Of a stretch of 64,000 nucleotides of DNA, positions 11,034-21,959 are shown piece after piece. Positions within the stretch are counted from its first letter, which is position 1; the number at the start of each line of letters is the position of its first letter. The translations under genes were made by a program, and so were the position numbers. The stretch comes from Dipteris shenzhenensis (lineage: Eukaryota > Polypodiophyta > Polypodiopsida > Gleicheniales): assembly GCA_047967505.1 (NCBI GenBank), contig CM106538.1. One strand, written 5' to 3'. The notes beneath the pieces are model-generated. The model had not been told where the DNA came from. It worked only from the letters and a program-made list of their open reading frames with translations, and did no database searches.

Positions 11034-13060
11034 TCACAACTTCTTGCATGCACGTGGTTTAACAACATTCTTAACAATTGTTGCATCCTCCATTGTGCCA
11101 AATGGCATCTTTTGTCTCGTTGAAGGTTCAAGTAGAGAAGCATAAGTGGACTTCTTCTTCTTGACTAGCCTCGCAACCATATTTTCTAAGGGACTGTCAT
11201 CACCCATGTCCATCTAAATAGTAGCCGATGCCTCCAATTGGTTCTCAAGAATTTTCTTGAGTCATTCAATATTCAATGATATCATCTGTCATCACACCCC
11301 CACATCTTTAGGCATGGGGACATTACCAGACACATCTTGACTGGGGACTATCTCCGGGTGCAAGATGTCCTCTCCATTTGATTCATTTGTTGCATCCACT
11401 TTTCCAAGCTCCTCCTTTGAAGCAAAATCCTCTCCAAGGATAGGAGCTATCCTCTTCAACATCTATATCTACACAATATAGTTTAAATCAATAGTGGAAA
11501 AACATATGTATACAATACTATATCAACAAACATATATGCAAATAACATAGGTGCCAATTTTATATGTGCTAATAACACATTTGTTCAATGATATGCTAAT
11601 GAGCACATATGCTAATAATATATATTATAGTTAGCACACATATGTTAATAAAAAACATGCTAGTAGTACTGATATGCTAATTAGCACATATGCTAATAGC
11701 AGATATCAATAAAATACTTGATATGCTAGCTAGTGCATATGCTAACATGATACAACATGGAACAAGTCTTAGAAACATTGAATGAACACATACATTTGCA
11801 ACTTAAGATGAGACTAGTAACAGCCAAAGTTGGATGCCAATGCTCCAAGGCATCAAACATTTTTTTCTCATCATGTTCGATGCCCAAGCATGCCAAGGTG
11901 TTATAGAAATGTTCAATTGTCAATTGCAAATCAAACATCCTCTTTGTATCTGTGGAGTTTGGCTTCAAGGATCATAGTTTAATCTCTGCTTCCTCCTGCT
12001 TTGCTCAAAGTTGCTTGACAATTGCACTTACAGTTTCCCAACTCCTCTTCCTAACCATTTCATCTTTAGAATAATGAATCATTTGCCCTCTCCAATTCTA
12101 GTGCAATAGTTGTAAGTTCTACATCCAAGTGATAAATTGGAGAAATGGCTAACAAGCATGCAACCCCTATTTTTCTTGCTATGCATTGTACATTGTCTCC
12201 TTGATATGGGGGTTTCTTCAAGATGCCCCTTCTCATTTGAATGTCACCTTGAAAATAATATTCCTCATCATCATGGATTGTAAAATTGGCTTCATTACGT
12301 TTCTTCCATTTAATGGTGTGGCTCTCAAAATAGCAACTTTTCTTTAACTCCTCGATGTGCTGCTCTCCAAAAACTACCTAGGCCAAATTGATTGAACTGC
12401 CTTGCTCAATTGCAACCGGGCTAAAATGTTTTGTGTATGCCCTTGCAAAGTCCATTGTGACCTCCATGTTAGTATTTCTAGTACACGTTATTGTGGAAAA
12501 GAAGAAAATCCCTATATGCTACAGGACAAACACCGCTACACTTAATCCTATACATGGACAGATCTCTCGGAGCCTTAAATGCACCCAACCACTCCCTCTC
12601 TTATGGATCAACCTCCTTTAAGGTTTTGGGATCAGCTCCCATCAAACTAAGGTTGTATTCAGCATGAAAATTCTCCTTTAAAAGGCACAAACTCCTTTAC
12701 TCTAGTTTGGGAGCTTTCCATCACCCTGAACATAGAACGAGACATGTTGAAGTGTATAAACAATGTGGAGAAGAGCCATAGAGAAAAAACAAACAAGTAC
12801 AGAAAAAGAATGAACCAATAGTAGAAGAGGATTGCATGTCAACTCTCCCCCTCTTTAGATGGGTTTCCTCTTGTACTTTTGGGCAAACCTCTGGCTCAGC
12901 TACTTCGCTTTCTAATAAGTCCATAGTAGCAACTTGTTGTTTTCTCTTGGCAGTGTTCTTCTAAGATGGAGCTGGAGGTGGCTCTAGACTCCCTCCAACC
13001 TATTCTCTCTTATGACTCCTTCCCTCCATGGAGTTGCGAATCTCATGCCTCCTATTCATT
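11034..13060 (-). pseudogene. Unidentified decayed protein-coding gene
   Basis: Several collinear minus-strand frames look like protein rather than noise. 12924-12721 starts MDLLESEVAEPEVCPKVQEE. 12377-12066 is 103 codons with no start and includes FGEQHIEELKKSCYFES and PPYQGDNVQCIARKIGVAC. 12065-11800 reads DEMVRKRSWETVSAIVKQL, then after two in-frame stops TIEHFYNTLACLGIEHDEKK and MFDALEHWHPTLAVTSL. 11462-11292 is a complete 56-residue acidic frame (MLKRIAPILGEDF...). 11213-11034 is a complete 59-residue frame (MDMGDDSPLENMVARLVKKK...). Internal stops at about 12007 and 11974 and a frameshift near 12065 show decay. I recognise no family. It may be a transposon-captured or transposon-encoded accessory protein, or a decayed host gene with several exons. 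Confidence 0.4.
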
Positions 13061-13064
13061 CCCT

Positions 13065-13985
13065 TCCCATCCATAATTATCAACTCACGCAAGCACGTCA
13101 CTTGTTACAGATTGTGCACTCTCCTGCTTTCTAAACTTGTTGAGCATTAACTAAGGCTCTCAACTATCATTCAACTTCCGTTGCATGTAGCTGAGAGCAA
13201 TTCCATGCATTGTTATTATTATTCACATACTCTCAAACATTATTTTATAAAAGAAAAATATCAAATGGATATGAATCATTCTCAAATGTGTGTGCTTTCA
13301 AAGCTCATGCTATCTTATCAATGCTAAAAAACACAAAAAGTGAAGCGGTTTAATGTGCTTTCACCCATAAGATACTATGAGCAACAAGTCCTGAACATAT
13401 AGTCATGTAGCAATGTAGAAGGAAGTCCTTGACATATAGGCATGGTGATGTAAGGAAGAACAGTTGTTAGTAGATTTGTGCTTGTAGCAACATATAAGGA
13501 AGTCATAGGTTACTGTGCTCCATACCAATGGTCATCAACTACTACTTGCAGGATTCTTCACACCAAAGAATAACTTATATGATACTCTAAGGGGATAAGT
13601 CCTTAACATATAGGCATGGTCATGGAAGAATGATTGTTAGTAGATTTTCGCTTGCAGCAACACAGAATGAAGTCATAGCCTACTACTTGCAGGAAGCTCC
13701 ATACCAAAGTCATAGAATACTTTTTGTAAGGTTGCTTTACACCAATAGTGGAAAGAATCCCCCATATGTGATGAATTTGAGTATTATTGCAGACACATCA
13801 ACCTAATATTTGGGCACCTATAAAAGAGGTAGGGAATGGTTTGACCATAGTTATGGATAGACAACTACAAGGGTAGATGAGCCATGTTCACCATGATGTG
13901 CACTAGATGTCACTATTTGAGATTGGAGGTGGAACCCTAAGGGTAATATCTATATCAATATGAATTGTTTATAACATGGGAGGTA
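13065..13985. other. Intergenic with a local tandem duplication
   Basis: Two imperfect copies of a segment of about 175 bp lie at roughly 13430-13600 and 13605-13740. Both contain ACATATAGGCATGGT, then GTTAGTAGATTT, then a CTACTTGCAGGA phrase. No gene is visible around them. A TATAAAAG at 13824 is the only promoter-like word. Confidence 0.5.
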
Positions 13986-13988
13986 TTG

Positions 13989-14340
13989 TGAAGATAGTGG
14001 GAGAGAGGGAAGGAGTCTCACTTGAGGCTTTCTCACAATCACAATGGGGGAATACACACGAAGGTGGAGGCTGAAAACAGTTTTCCTCTTCTTAGTTGTG
14101 AAAGCCAAAAGAACTCTCGTACAAAAGAAAATAGAAGAACCCTATATGTGGGTCTCAAACCAAACTCAACTAACTAAGGTGGCATACTAACTGAGCCACA
14201 AACTAGAGTAGATAAGGATAGCTGTCATCCAGCTATTATTCGTGGGTAGTGTACCAACCGCATCTCCAGCTAACAAGTCGGTGACATAAATGCACAACAG
14301 TCACCCTAGCATACCGTGAGTGGAGCTCGATATCTCAACA
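13989..14340 (-). mobile_element. 3' LTR of copia 2
   Basis: On the minus strand the pol frame is followed by the polypurine tract GAGGGGGAG (14341-14349) and then TGTTGAGATATCGAGC, a classic polypurine-LTR junction. The far end, near 13989, is approximate because there is no second LTR in the window. The end of the pol frame overlaps the LTR by about 40 bp. Confidence 0.6.
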
Positions 14341-15908
14341 CTCCCCCTCGAGCTCAATCCCAATTCCTGCACACCAAGTAGGTCTTTGAACTTGCGCAGC
14401 TTCTCTGCGCCCAATGCTTTTGTGAAGATGTCAGCTACCTGATCCTCTGTGCTGACATAAACTAGATCAATAAGACCTAGTAACACTTTCTCCCGCACAT
14501 AGTGATAATGCACCTCAATGTGCTTTGTTCTAGCATGAAAGACTGGGTTCTTTGCCAAGTGTATACTGCTCATGTTGTCACAATAAATGACAACTGGCCC
14601 ATCTGTGGACTGATGCATATCATAGAGTAGCTTATGCAACCAAGCTACCTCACATGCAGCCATTGTTGCGCCCCTGTACTCAGCCTTTGTGCTCGACAAG
14701 GCAACTGTAGGCTGCTTCTTGCTGCTCCAAGTGACTGCAGCACTCCCAAAAGAGAACACATATCCACTGGTAGATCGTCTATCGGAAATACTACCAGCCC
14801 AATCAGCATCAGTGTATCCATGCAACTGTATCTGAACCCCAGCCTCATAAAATAGTCCATACTGCAATGTGGACTTCACATACCTGAGTATGCGTCTAAC
14901 CACATCCAAATGCGGTTTCCTTGGAGCCTGCATAAACTGACTTACCAACCCAACAGCATAGCTCAAATCTGGCCTGGTAATAGTCATGTAAATCAAACTT
15001 CCTACTATGCGTCTGTACATAGTAGGGTCTTCCACAAGCTCACCTGCATCTGCGCTCAGCTTCACATTCTGCTCCAAAGGAACTGAAATAGGCTTACAGC
15101 CTGTCATCCCATATTTGGACAGCATGTCCAGTCCATACTGCCTCTGCAAGAGCTGTATCCCACTTGGTGATCTAATCACCTCAATGCCCAAGAAATAACG
15201 CAGCTCTCCCAAATCCTTCATCTCAAACTTCTGCCTCAATAGCATTTTCACATGAAGGATATCTTCATCACTATCACCTGTGATGATCAAATCATCAACA
15301 TAAATGACCAGCAGCATAATCCCTTTCTCTGTTTTTCTCACATAGAGTGAGAAATCTGCCTTGGAAATCTGAAAGCCAATAGTGACAAGATACTGTCCTA
15401 TCTTGTCAGACCATACTCTAGGTGCTTGCTTCAAGCCATACAAGGCTTTCTTCAACCTGCAAACAAACTCAGGATGAGTAGCATGAACATAACCTGCTGG
15501 CTGCTCCATAAAGACCTCTTCTTGCAAATCACCATGCAAGAAGGCATTCTTTACATCCATCTGATGTAAAGACCATCCCTTTGATGCAACCATAGTAATG
15601 GCTGCTCTTACGGTTGCCATCCTTGCAACCGGGCTGAAAGTTTCTTCATAATCAATGCCATATGTCTGTGCATACCCCTTGACAACTAATCTTGCCTTGT
15701 ATCTATTCACAAAACCATCTGCATTGTGCTTGATCTTATAAACCCACTTACAGCCAATTGCATTCTTGTCTTTAGGCAAAGGCACCAATTCCCATGTAGC
15801 ATTTGCATCCAAGGCATCCATTTCTTCATCCATGGCTTTCTCCCATTTTTCATTTCCCATGGCTTGCTCAAAAGAAGTGGGTTCTGGTTCCTGTATCACT
15901 TTGACCAT
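14301..15908 (-). CDS. Ty1/copia 2 reverse transcriptase-RNase H fragment, open frame
   Basis: A 535-residue uninterrupted frame covers the C-terminal half of a copia polyprotein. Reverse transcriptase: KWEKAMDEEMDAL near residue 22, CKWVYKIKHNADGFVNRYK near 53, QMDVKNAFLHGDLQEEVFM near 114, LKQAPRVWSDKIG near 158 and LLVIYVDDLIITGDSDED near 198 (catalytic YVDD). RNase H: YTDADWAGSISDRRSTSGY near 370, SSTKAEYRGA near 408, YCDNMSSIHLAKNPVFHARTK near 442, and a FTKALGAEKL tail. Gag, protease and integrase are absent, and the frame opens at the truncation point, so the Met is not a native start. It reverse-transcribed element RNA in virus-like particles when part of a whole element. Being free of stops, it is much younger than copia 1. 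Confidence 0.93.
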   Translation of the reverse strand: MVKVIQEPEPTSFEQAMGNEKWEKAMDEEMDALDANATWELVPLPKDKNAIGCKWVYKIKHNADGFVNRYKARLVVKGYAQTYGIDYEETFSPVARMATVRAAITMVASKGWSLHQMDVKNAFLHGDLQEEVFMEQPAGYVHATHPEFVCRLKKALYGLKQAPRVWSDKIGQYLVTIGFQISKADFSLYVRKTEKGIMLLVIYVDDLIITGDSDEDILHVKMLLRQKFEMKDLGELRYFLGIEVIRSPSGIQLLQRQYGLDMLSKYGMTGCKPISVPLEQNVKLSADAGELVEDPTMYRRIVGSLIYMTITRPDLSYAVGLVSQFMQAPRKPHLDVVRRILRYVKSTLQYGLFYEAGVQIQLHGYTDADWAGSISDRRSTSGYVFSFGSAAVTWSSKKQPTVALSSTKAEYRGATMAACEVAWLHKLLYDMHQSTDGPVVIYCDNMSSIHLAKNPVFHARTKHIEVHYHYVREKVLLGLIDLVYVSTEDQVADIFTKALGAEKLRKFKDLLGVQELGLSSRGSVEISSSTHGMLG

Positions 15909-16520
15909 ATAGGCATAGTGAATGGCTGTAAATCCATCATATCATGACTCGGTGCTAAGCACCACAATAGTACCTAGCTAGAGAATGTAGTCATACTAAT
16001 TGGGCAATTGATTATTATCATTTAACTTACAAGTAGTCATGCTAACTAGGCACTTGGTTATTAAGAGACAAACTTAGAGCTAGTTGTCAATTTTTTTGAA
16101 TTCTGATCCCGCTTCCATAGGTCTGTCACTCATGTCCATTCTCTTATTTCTCTCTCAGATGCAAGTTTGAATGACTAAGGAAAGAAGAAATAAAAATGGT
16201 ATTGATATACAAAGAGGTTGAATTGTCTAGTATGCTAAAAACATGGATGAAGCATCTTGGGCAATTTATCCCACGTGACTTCATGGTGAGATGGCAAGCT
16301 CAACAATTCAAGGAGTTCTTGAAAATGTCTAATCAATAGGGATGTCAGTAGGCCCATGGCTCTCAAGTGATTCATTGTGTGTGTATTTTCAAAGGATGAT
16401 CCTACTAAATTAAGATAAAGCTAGTTATCATGTTATTACTATGCATGTATGTAGGGACATTGGAGACACTCTAGCAACCAATCACACATCAATAATTGGG
16501 CACATGTGATTTATAACCTT
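15909..16520. other. Intergenic, nothing firm
   Basis: No LTR or integrase sequence follows the copia 2 truncation. A short plus frame at about 16230-16340 (WMKHLGQFIPRDFMVRWQAQ) has a protein-like look but no known match. Confidence 0.35.
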
Positions 16521-16945
16521 TTGAATTTATTGATGATGATGAGTCTAATGTCAATATAGATCCAATATATAAAGGTGGACACGATGCCCTTAGAATAGGG
16601 GATAATTTTGTTGTCAATGCCAAGGTAGGCTATAGTGAAGATGTGGAGTTTTACATTGTCAAATGTGTAGGTGAGAAGGAGAAACTAAAATGTGTTCTAA
16701 GGGATGGTTGAGCATAATGAATAAAAGGAAAGGTGAGTTGTGGTGTCTAGATGGTACTATAAAAGGAAGTATGACTACCACTACCATTGCTTGAAGACCA
16801 TCCCATGGCAAGCTTGTACTTGCACATTATTTGATCCCTCAAATTTCCCATGGAGACAATTGAAGGAGAGAGCAATTTGCTTTACCTATCCTCTAAGGTC
16901 CATGGGGAAATTTTGCCACATCATGCCTTTTCAAATTTGAAACAT
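16521..16945 (+). pseudogene. Decayed coding fragment of unknown family
   Basis: A plus frame is open for about 63 codons from 16521 and contains YKGGHDALRIGDNFVVNAKV followed by EDVEFYIVKCVGEKEKL, ending at a stop at 16708. After further stops, a shifted frame gives SLKFPMETIEGESNLLYLSS and KVHGEILPHHAFS. The hydrophobic and charged pattern looks like real decayed protein. I do not recognise the family. It may be part of a transposon-encoded protein. Confidence 0.3.
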
Positions 16946-18690
16946 TAAAAGGCTTGAAATCTTAGAACCATAGTTTTTAAAGAATCACCACAATTCAATA
17001 AGGGAGTTCCAGAATTGATTCCTCTAACCTTTGTAAGATCTTCCAACGTAGTATTCTACTAATTTTGAAACTTGTATTATTTTCCTTATTTTCTTTATCA
17101 TTCAAACCATCACAATGTGATTAGGGTATCATGTGATGATGATTGTGAGACCCATTAGTGTGATGATTCCAGGACCCATTAGGTTTTTCTTCTTCATTTT
17201 TTATTTTCGGTCATCACACTGTGATTAGGGCCCTTGAAACTCTTATATTGATTTTCATTTTTGAATTTCACAATTTATGTCAGTAACTGCTTGTTGTGAC
17301 CTTTGGCATGATTATGAGCCATATAGCAAGCAAGTGCATGGAAAAAGAAACAAATCAAAATTGTAATTGTTCAATTATTTTTTAAAGTTGTCAAATTAAT
17401 TGCGCTGATGGGAATATAGAGGGATGACACCTTTCTTTTGAAGACCACAGGAATGCCATAAATAGCTACTACACTGATGGAAATCTAAAGGGATGACTCC
17501 TTCACTTGTAATAGGGCTAGAGCAAGTTAGTCATTGTCTAGTCATTTAAGCTTTTGCAAGGTGACGGCTTGCATGGACAATGAAGCTGCATCCATGGGCA
17601 TGGCTTCATTGCATGTCTGAGTCAACGCAAGCCTTCACTCATTAAAAATATGGTAGGATGATGGCTACGGTAATGAACTTCATGGCTACTTAGTCCTAAG
17701 TTCCTTCATGACAAGGGGTCTCTAAAGGGCATATTGATTCTAAAAGATGAGTCTCAGCTTGATTCTTTCAGATTTTCCTTTCAAAATCCATCCAACATTT
17801 TAGAACTTGCAAGAATTCCATGGATGGCTGCTTCACTGAGCTAGGGTTATAGCAAGTCTTTGATGCGATTCTGTCAGCTAGTATCAAGTCTTTTGGCTTC
17901 TATAAGGGCTAACAGAAGAATGTTATTTATGTCACAACATTTCTAGTGCATGCAAGGCTTTGCATTAACCAACCACCTCCCTAGCCGCTTCCTTTGAACT
18001 CTGTGAGCTCCACCCCCACCACCTGTCGATCATTCTTCCAACATGGTATTCTACTGGTCCCTATATTTTAAATTCATGAGCTCCATTGGATTTTGCTTTC
18101 AACATGGTATTATGTTAATCCCAAGTCCTATTGAGTTTTTCATATTTTCAAGCTCTCCACCATTTCATGATTCTTCCAACACTGTATTCTATTAGTCCCA
18201 AGATCATCCCAAGACCTATTGGGACTTTCTTAATCGTTTATGTCCATACATGATTATGGGCCCTACATTGATTTTGAACTCCCTCTATCTTATTATGTTT
18301 GTTTTTTAGATCATTACAAATCGATTAGGACCCCTCCATCTATTCTAAAACTTCCTTATCACTTTGTGATGATTTTTACATCTATCAGGTTTTCTTATTA
18401 GCTTTTTTATTTAGATCATCACAATGTGATTAGGGACCCTCCATCAATCCTAAAACTCCCTTATTAAATTGTGATCAATCCAAGATGTTCAAGTTTTTCT
18501 TTTTCACTCTTTTGTTTGGATTATCACAATGTGATTAGGAACCCTATTTCCATCATGAAACTCCCTTATTTCATTGTGATGTTAATGGCCCTTAGGTGAG
18601 GCCAACAATTGCATAGCATTAAGTCTAATAAGTGTGGTTACCGAGTGTAGCCTTCCTCGCAAGCAGTGGAAGCAACAAAACTTTCTGGAC
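16946..18690. other. Intergenic with recurrent short phrases
   Basis: No gene seen. A phrase close to ATCACAATGTGATTAGG followed by CCCTCCAT or CCCTATT recurs at about 17110, 17215, 18310, 18415 and 18525 with spacing near 105 bp in the last three. This suggests an old, degraded tandem or dispersed repeat. Confidence 0.45.
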
Positions 18691-19686
18691 CGAGCACCGT
18701 TTGCTGAATTTGCAAAAAGGATTCAACAAAGGAGGCAAAAGAGAGAGTTTATTCACTGAAACCATAACAAAGGCATCTTCAAAATAAGAATCATAATGGT
18801 TGTAGTTGAAACCTTTGTTCCAATCATATCCATTGCAAATCATCATGCAAGTCATGATATATTCTTCCTTCATGTAAGCTCTTGTCATGGTCAATCCACA
18901 CTAGTCAACTAGTCAACTAGTCAGCAAGATAGTATGACTTGAAATCCACTTAAAAGTATCATAACCTCAATCCTCAACATAAAAGGTGAAAAATGCATTC
19001 AAATGAACTTAAAAAGGAATCTCTGAATCTCTGATCTATACTTTAACTCCTCAAGAATCACCTTAGCATTTAATGTAGCATCAAACTTCAAAAATAGTCT
19101 AGAAATGCTTGCAGAAAGTAGAGGAACTTTGGAGGATTGCTACCTCACTCCACAAAGCATCAAGTAGAGGGAATTTTTTGCACAATAAAAGTTACTTGGA
19201 AGTAGAAGACTCAATGCAAGTCTCAGACCAAATGAAGCTCCACACCACCAGGGGCAGCAGCATCTTCTCCACCTCCAAAAACCATGTCTTCTTCAAAACT
19301 TGACTGGTTTTTCTTTATTTTCTCCTCATTCCCTTGACCATTTTCCCTCAAAATTCACCAACAGGTAGCCCATAGGATTTCTTAAGTGCATCTCATACTA
19401 TTTTTGAAATGGTGGCTCCAGCAAGCTGAATTTGAAGAAATGACACAGAATGGAGCGAGGAGTAGCATGCGCTGTAGATGCCTTATTTCCTCAATTCCTC
19501 CTAGTTGGAATTGCATCCTAACTAGGGGAAACTATAGATAAAAGGGAAGGTGCAATGGTTTAGAGATGAAAGAGAACAAGCACTTGGAAATTTTGTGGGA
19601 AGAAGGAGAAGAAAAGCTTCAAAAACTTCATGGTGAAGAAGATGATGACATGGCACTTAAGGAGGTCTCAAGGAGAGTGAACCAAT

Positions 19687-19698
19687 GCTCTGATACCA
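19687..19698 (-). other. Retrotransposon primer-binding site, copy 1
   Basis: The minus strand reads TGGTATCAGAGC, complementary to the 3' end of plant initiator tRNA-Met. It lies 2 bp after an LTR end (TGTTGG on the plus strand at 19701). Confidence 0.75.
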
Positions 19699-20458
19699 CA
19701 TGTTGGAGTTGCAAAAAGGATTCAACAAATGAGGCAAAAGAGAGAGTTTATTCAAGAGGGATAGGCCCAATATATAGGCTCCAGTTACATCCAGTAGTGA
19801 CATCACATGTGAGCTCAGTAGAGCATCTAGATCCACAAATCTCTTACTCAATCCTCAACATAAATGGTGAAAAATGCATTCAAATGAACTTCAAAAGAAA
19901 TCTCTGAATCTGTGATCTATACTTTAACTCCTCAAGAATCACCTTAGCATTTAGTGTAGCATCAAACTTTAAAAATAGTCTAGAAATGCTTGCAAAAAGT
20001 AGAGGAACCTTGGAGGATTGCTACCTCACTCCACAAAGCATCAAGTAGAGGGAATTTGCTACACAATAAAAGGTACTTGGAAGTAGAAGACTTAGTACAA
20101 GTCTCAGACCAAATGAAGCTCCACACCACCAAGGGAAGCAGCATCTTCTCCACCTCCAAAAACCATGTCTTCTTCAAAACCTAACTGGTTTTTCTTTATT
20201 TTCTCCTCATTCCCTTGACCATTTTCCCTCAAAATTCAATGGGCTGTAGAAGCCTTATTTCTTCAATTCCTCCTAGCTGGAAGTGCATCCTAACTAGGGG
20301 AAACTATAGCTGAAAGGGAAGGTGCAATGGTTTAGAGATGAAGGAGAACAAGCACTTGGAAATTTTGTGGGAAGAAGGAGAAGAAAAGCTTCAAAAACTT
20401 CATGGTGAAGAAGATGATGACATGGCACTCAAGGAGGTCTCAAGGAGAGTGAACCAAT

Positions 20459-20470
20459 GCTCTGATACCA
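20459..20470 (-). other. Retrotransposon primer-binding site, copy 2
   Basis: Same TGGTATCAGAGC on the minus strand, 2 bp from the LTR end at 20473. Confidence 0.75.
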
Positions 20471-20472
20471 CA

Positions 20473-20757
20473 TGTTGGAGTTGCAAAAAGGATTCAACAA
20501 ATGAGGCAAAAGAGAGTTTATTCAAGAGAGACAGGCCCAATACATAGGCTCCAGTTACTTCCAATAGTGACATCACATGTGAGCTCAGTAGAGCATCTAG
20601 ATCCACAAATCTCTCAATCAGTTCCATGATTCTCTCAATCACACACCACACACCTAGATTCACTCAATCACACCTACTGACACTTATCCAAGCACACCAT
20701 GTGTTCACACACTCGCAACCTTAGACTCTAGATCCCATTACATCAATTTGTCCTCCA
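20473..20757 (-). mobile_element. LTR of the array, related to the LTR at 28402
   Basis: It begins TGTTGGAGTTGC on the plus strand next to the primer-binding site. It shares with 28402-28718 the phrases ATATAGGC/ACATAGGC, AGAGCATC-AGATCCA, CTCTCAATCAC and CATTACATCAATTTGTCC. The outer end (CCTCCA) has drifted from the expected CCAACA. Confidence 0.65.
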
Positions 20758-20760
20758 CCG

Positions 20761-21955
20761 TTCACAATTGGAGGTGCAGGTGATTGCGTCGAGCAGACCA
20801 ACCAATAGCGAATAGCAGTGTGGCACACAAGCATGATGTCTTTTAGAAGGTGGTTTTCCATAGTTAGTAAAAGGGCTCTCTAATAGGGAAAAGGGAAAGG
20901 AGAGAGAAGTGTGACGAGTACTCTCCCTCTCACCTAAACTTGCTAGGTTAGGAAGCTTATTCTTAGTGTTCACATTGCAAGCTAAGGCAGCTTGGTTGTA
21001 AAGAGTGCCAATACAAGTTTGATTTCCTTTTTCTATTCATTGTCTATTCATCTTAAGCACTCAGTATTGTTTTCTTAAGTGATGTAAAATCAGTTCTCAG
21101 GGGGCTCACTAGGAAATATGTAAGATACACGTGCAATCAATGAAAGGGGTTTTATATTTTTATGGATTTATAGAAAATATACATACAAAAGGTGTTTTTT
21201 AATTCAAAAAGTGGAAATTTCCATACATAAGAGATACTATAATCATATCAAAATTTACACAAGGGGTGTACATAGGTTATAAAAATCCATAGGTAGGGAC
21301 TTTGTTTTATTACCCCTTGATTGCACGTGCAATATGCATTTTTACATAGTGGCCCCCCTGGGACTCGGCTCTCTCATCACTGTTAGGGCATTAATAGCCT
21401 ATGAGGTTAGGGCATATTTCAAGGGGTGCAAGTGGACACAACCCTTTAGTCAAATCAACGGTTGCAACTGCACACGTTGTATATCCTCGGGACCAAGTGT
21501 CTCTTGATCATTATGCAGATTCACATATTTAGATGATACAGTGTTTTCATTTCTTTTATCTTGCATACTCTATGTTGTGTGTGTGTATGCATGTTTATCA
21601 TCTTTTTGTAGTGCCTGGAGCTTAGGGTGTTACACATTGTTGACCACAATTAACTCAGAAGTCTTATACATGTGAGGTGTGCTTCGAGCTCTACGGTGCG
21701 CCATTCATGTTAGCATTACCGAAGGGACAACTTGTGACGCAACCACTACTGGAGCGTTCAATGGCTGAATTGCAAGCTCTCATAGTCTGAAAATGACAAC
21801 TCAGCACTGTGCTCGAGGACCTTTTTGTGATGAATATATGGCCCCAGCCTCGCCCCAGCGCACTCAATTTGGTGATCGTTGTTGTTTTGTGAGTTCGTTC
21901 ATTCATCAAGTTTGGTTGCTTCATGCGGGCATAGATTGTCTCACTCATCAAATTG
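20761..21955. other. Intergenic or gypsy 5' flank
   Basis: No recognisable gene. The stretch just upstream of the gypsy gag should hold its 5' LTR and leader, but no LTR ends or primer-binding site could be identified. Confidence 0.4.
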
Positions 21956-21959
21956 CCTC

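Larger units (their letters stand above)
18700..20760 (-). repeat. Tandem array of LTR plus leader units
   Basis: The segment repeats two full times and more. GCAAAAAGGATTCAACAAA occurs near 18710, 19712 and 20484. The block starting near 18950 recurs 881 bp later (for example 19109 and 19990), and the block starting near 19566 recurs 772 bp later (20338). The second copy lacks about 109 bp (near 19355-19465). On the minus strand each unit reads LTR end, CCAACA, then TGGTATCAGAGC (primer-binding site complementary to initiator tRNA-Met), then a leader. No gag or pol is present. Unequal recombination between LTR and leader copies would produce this. Confidence 0.75.
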
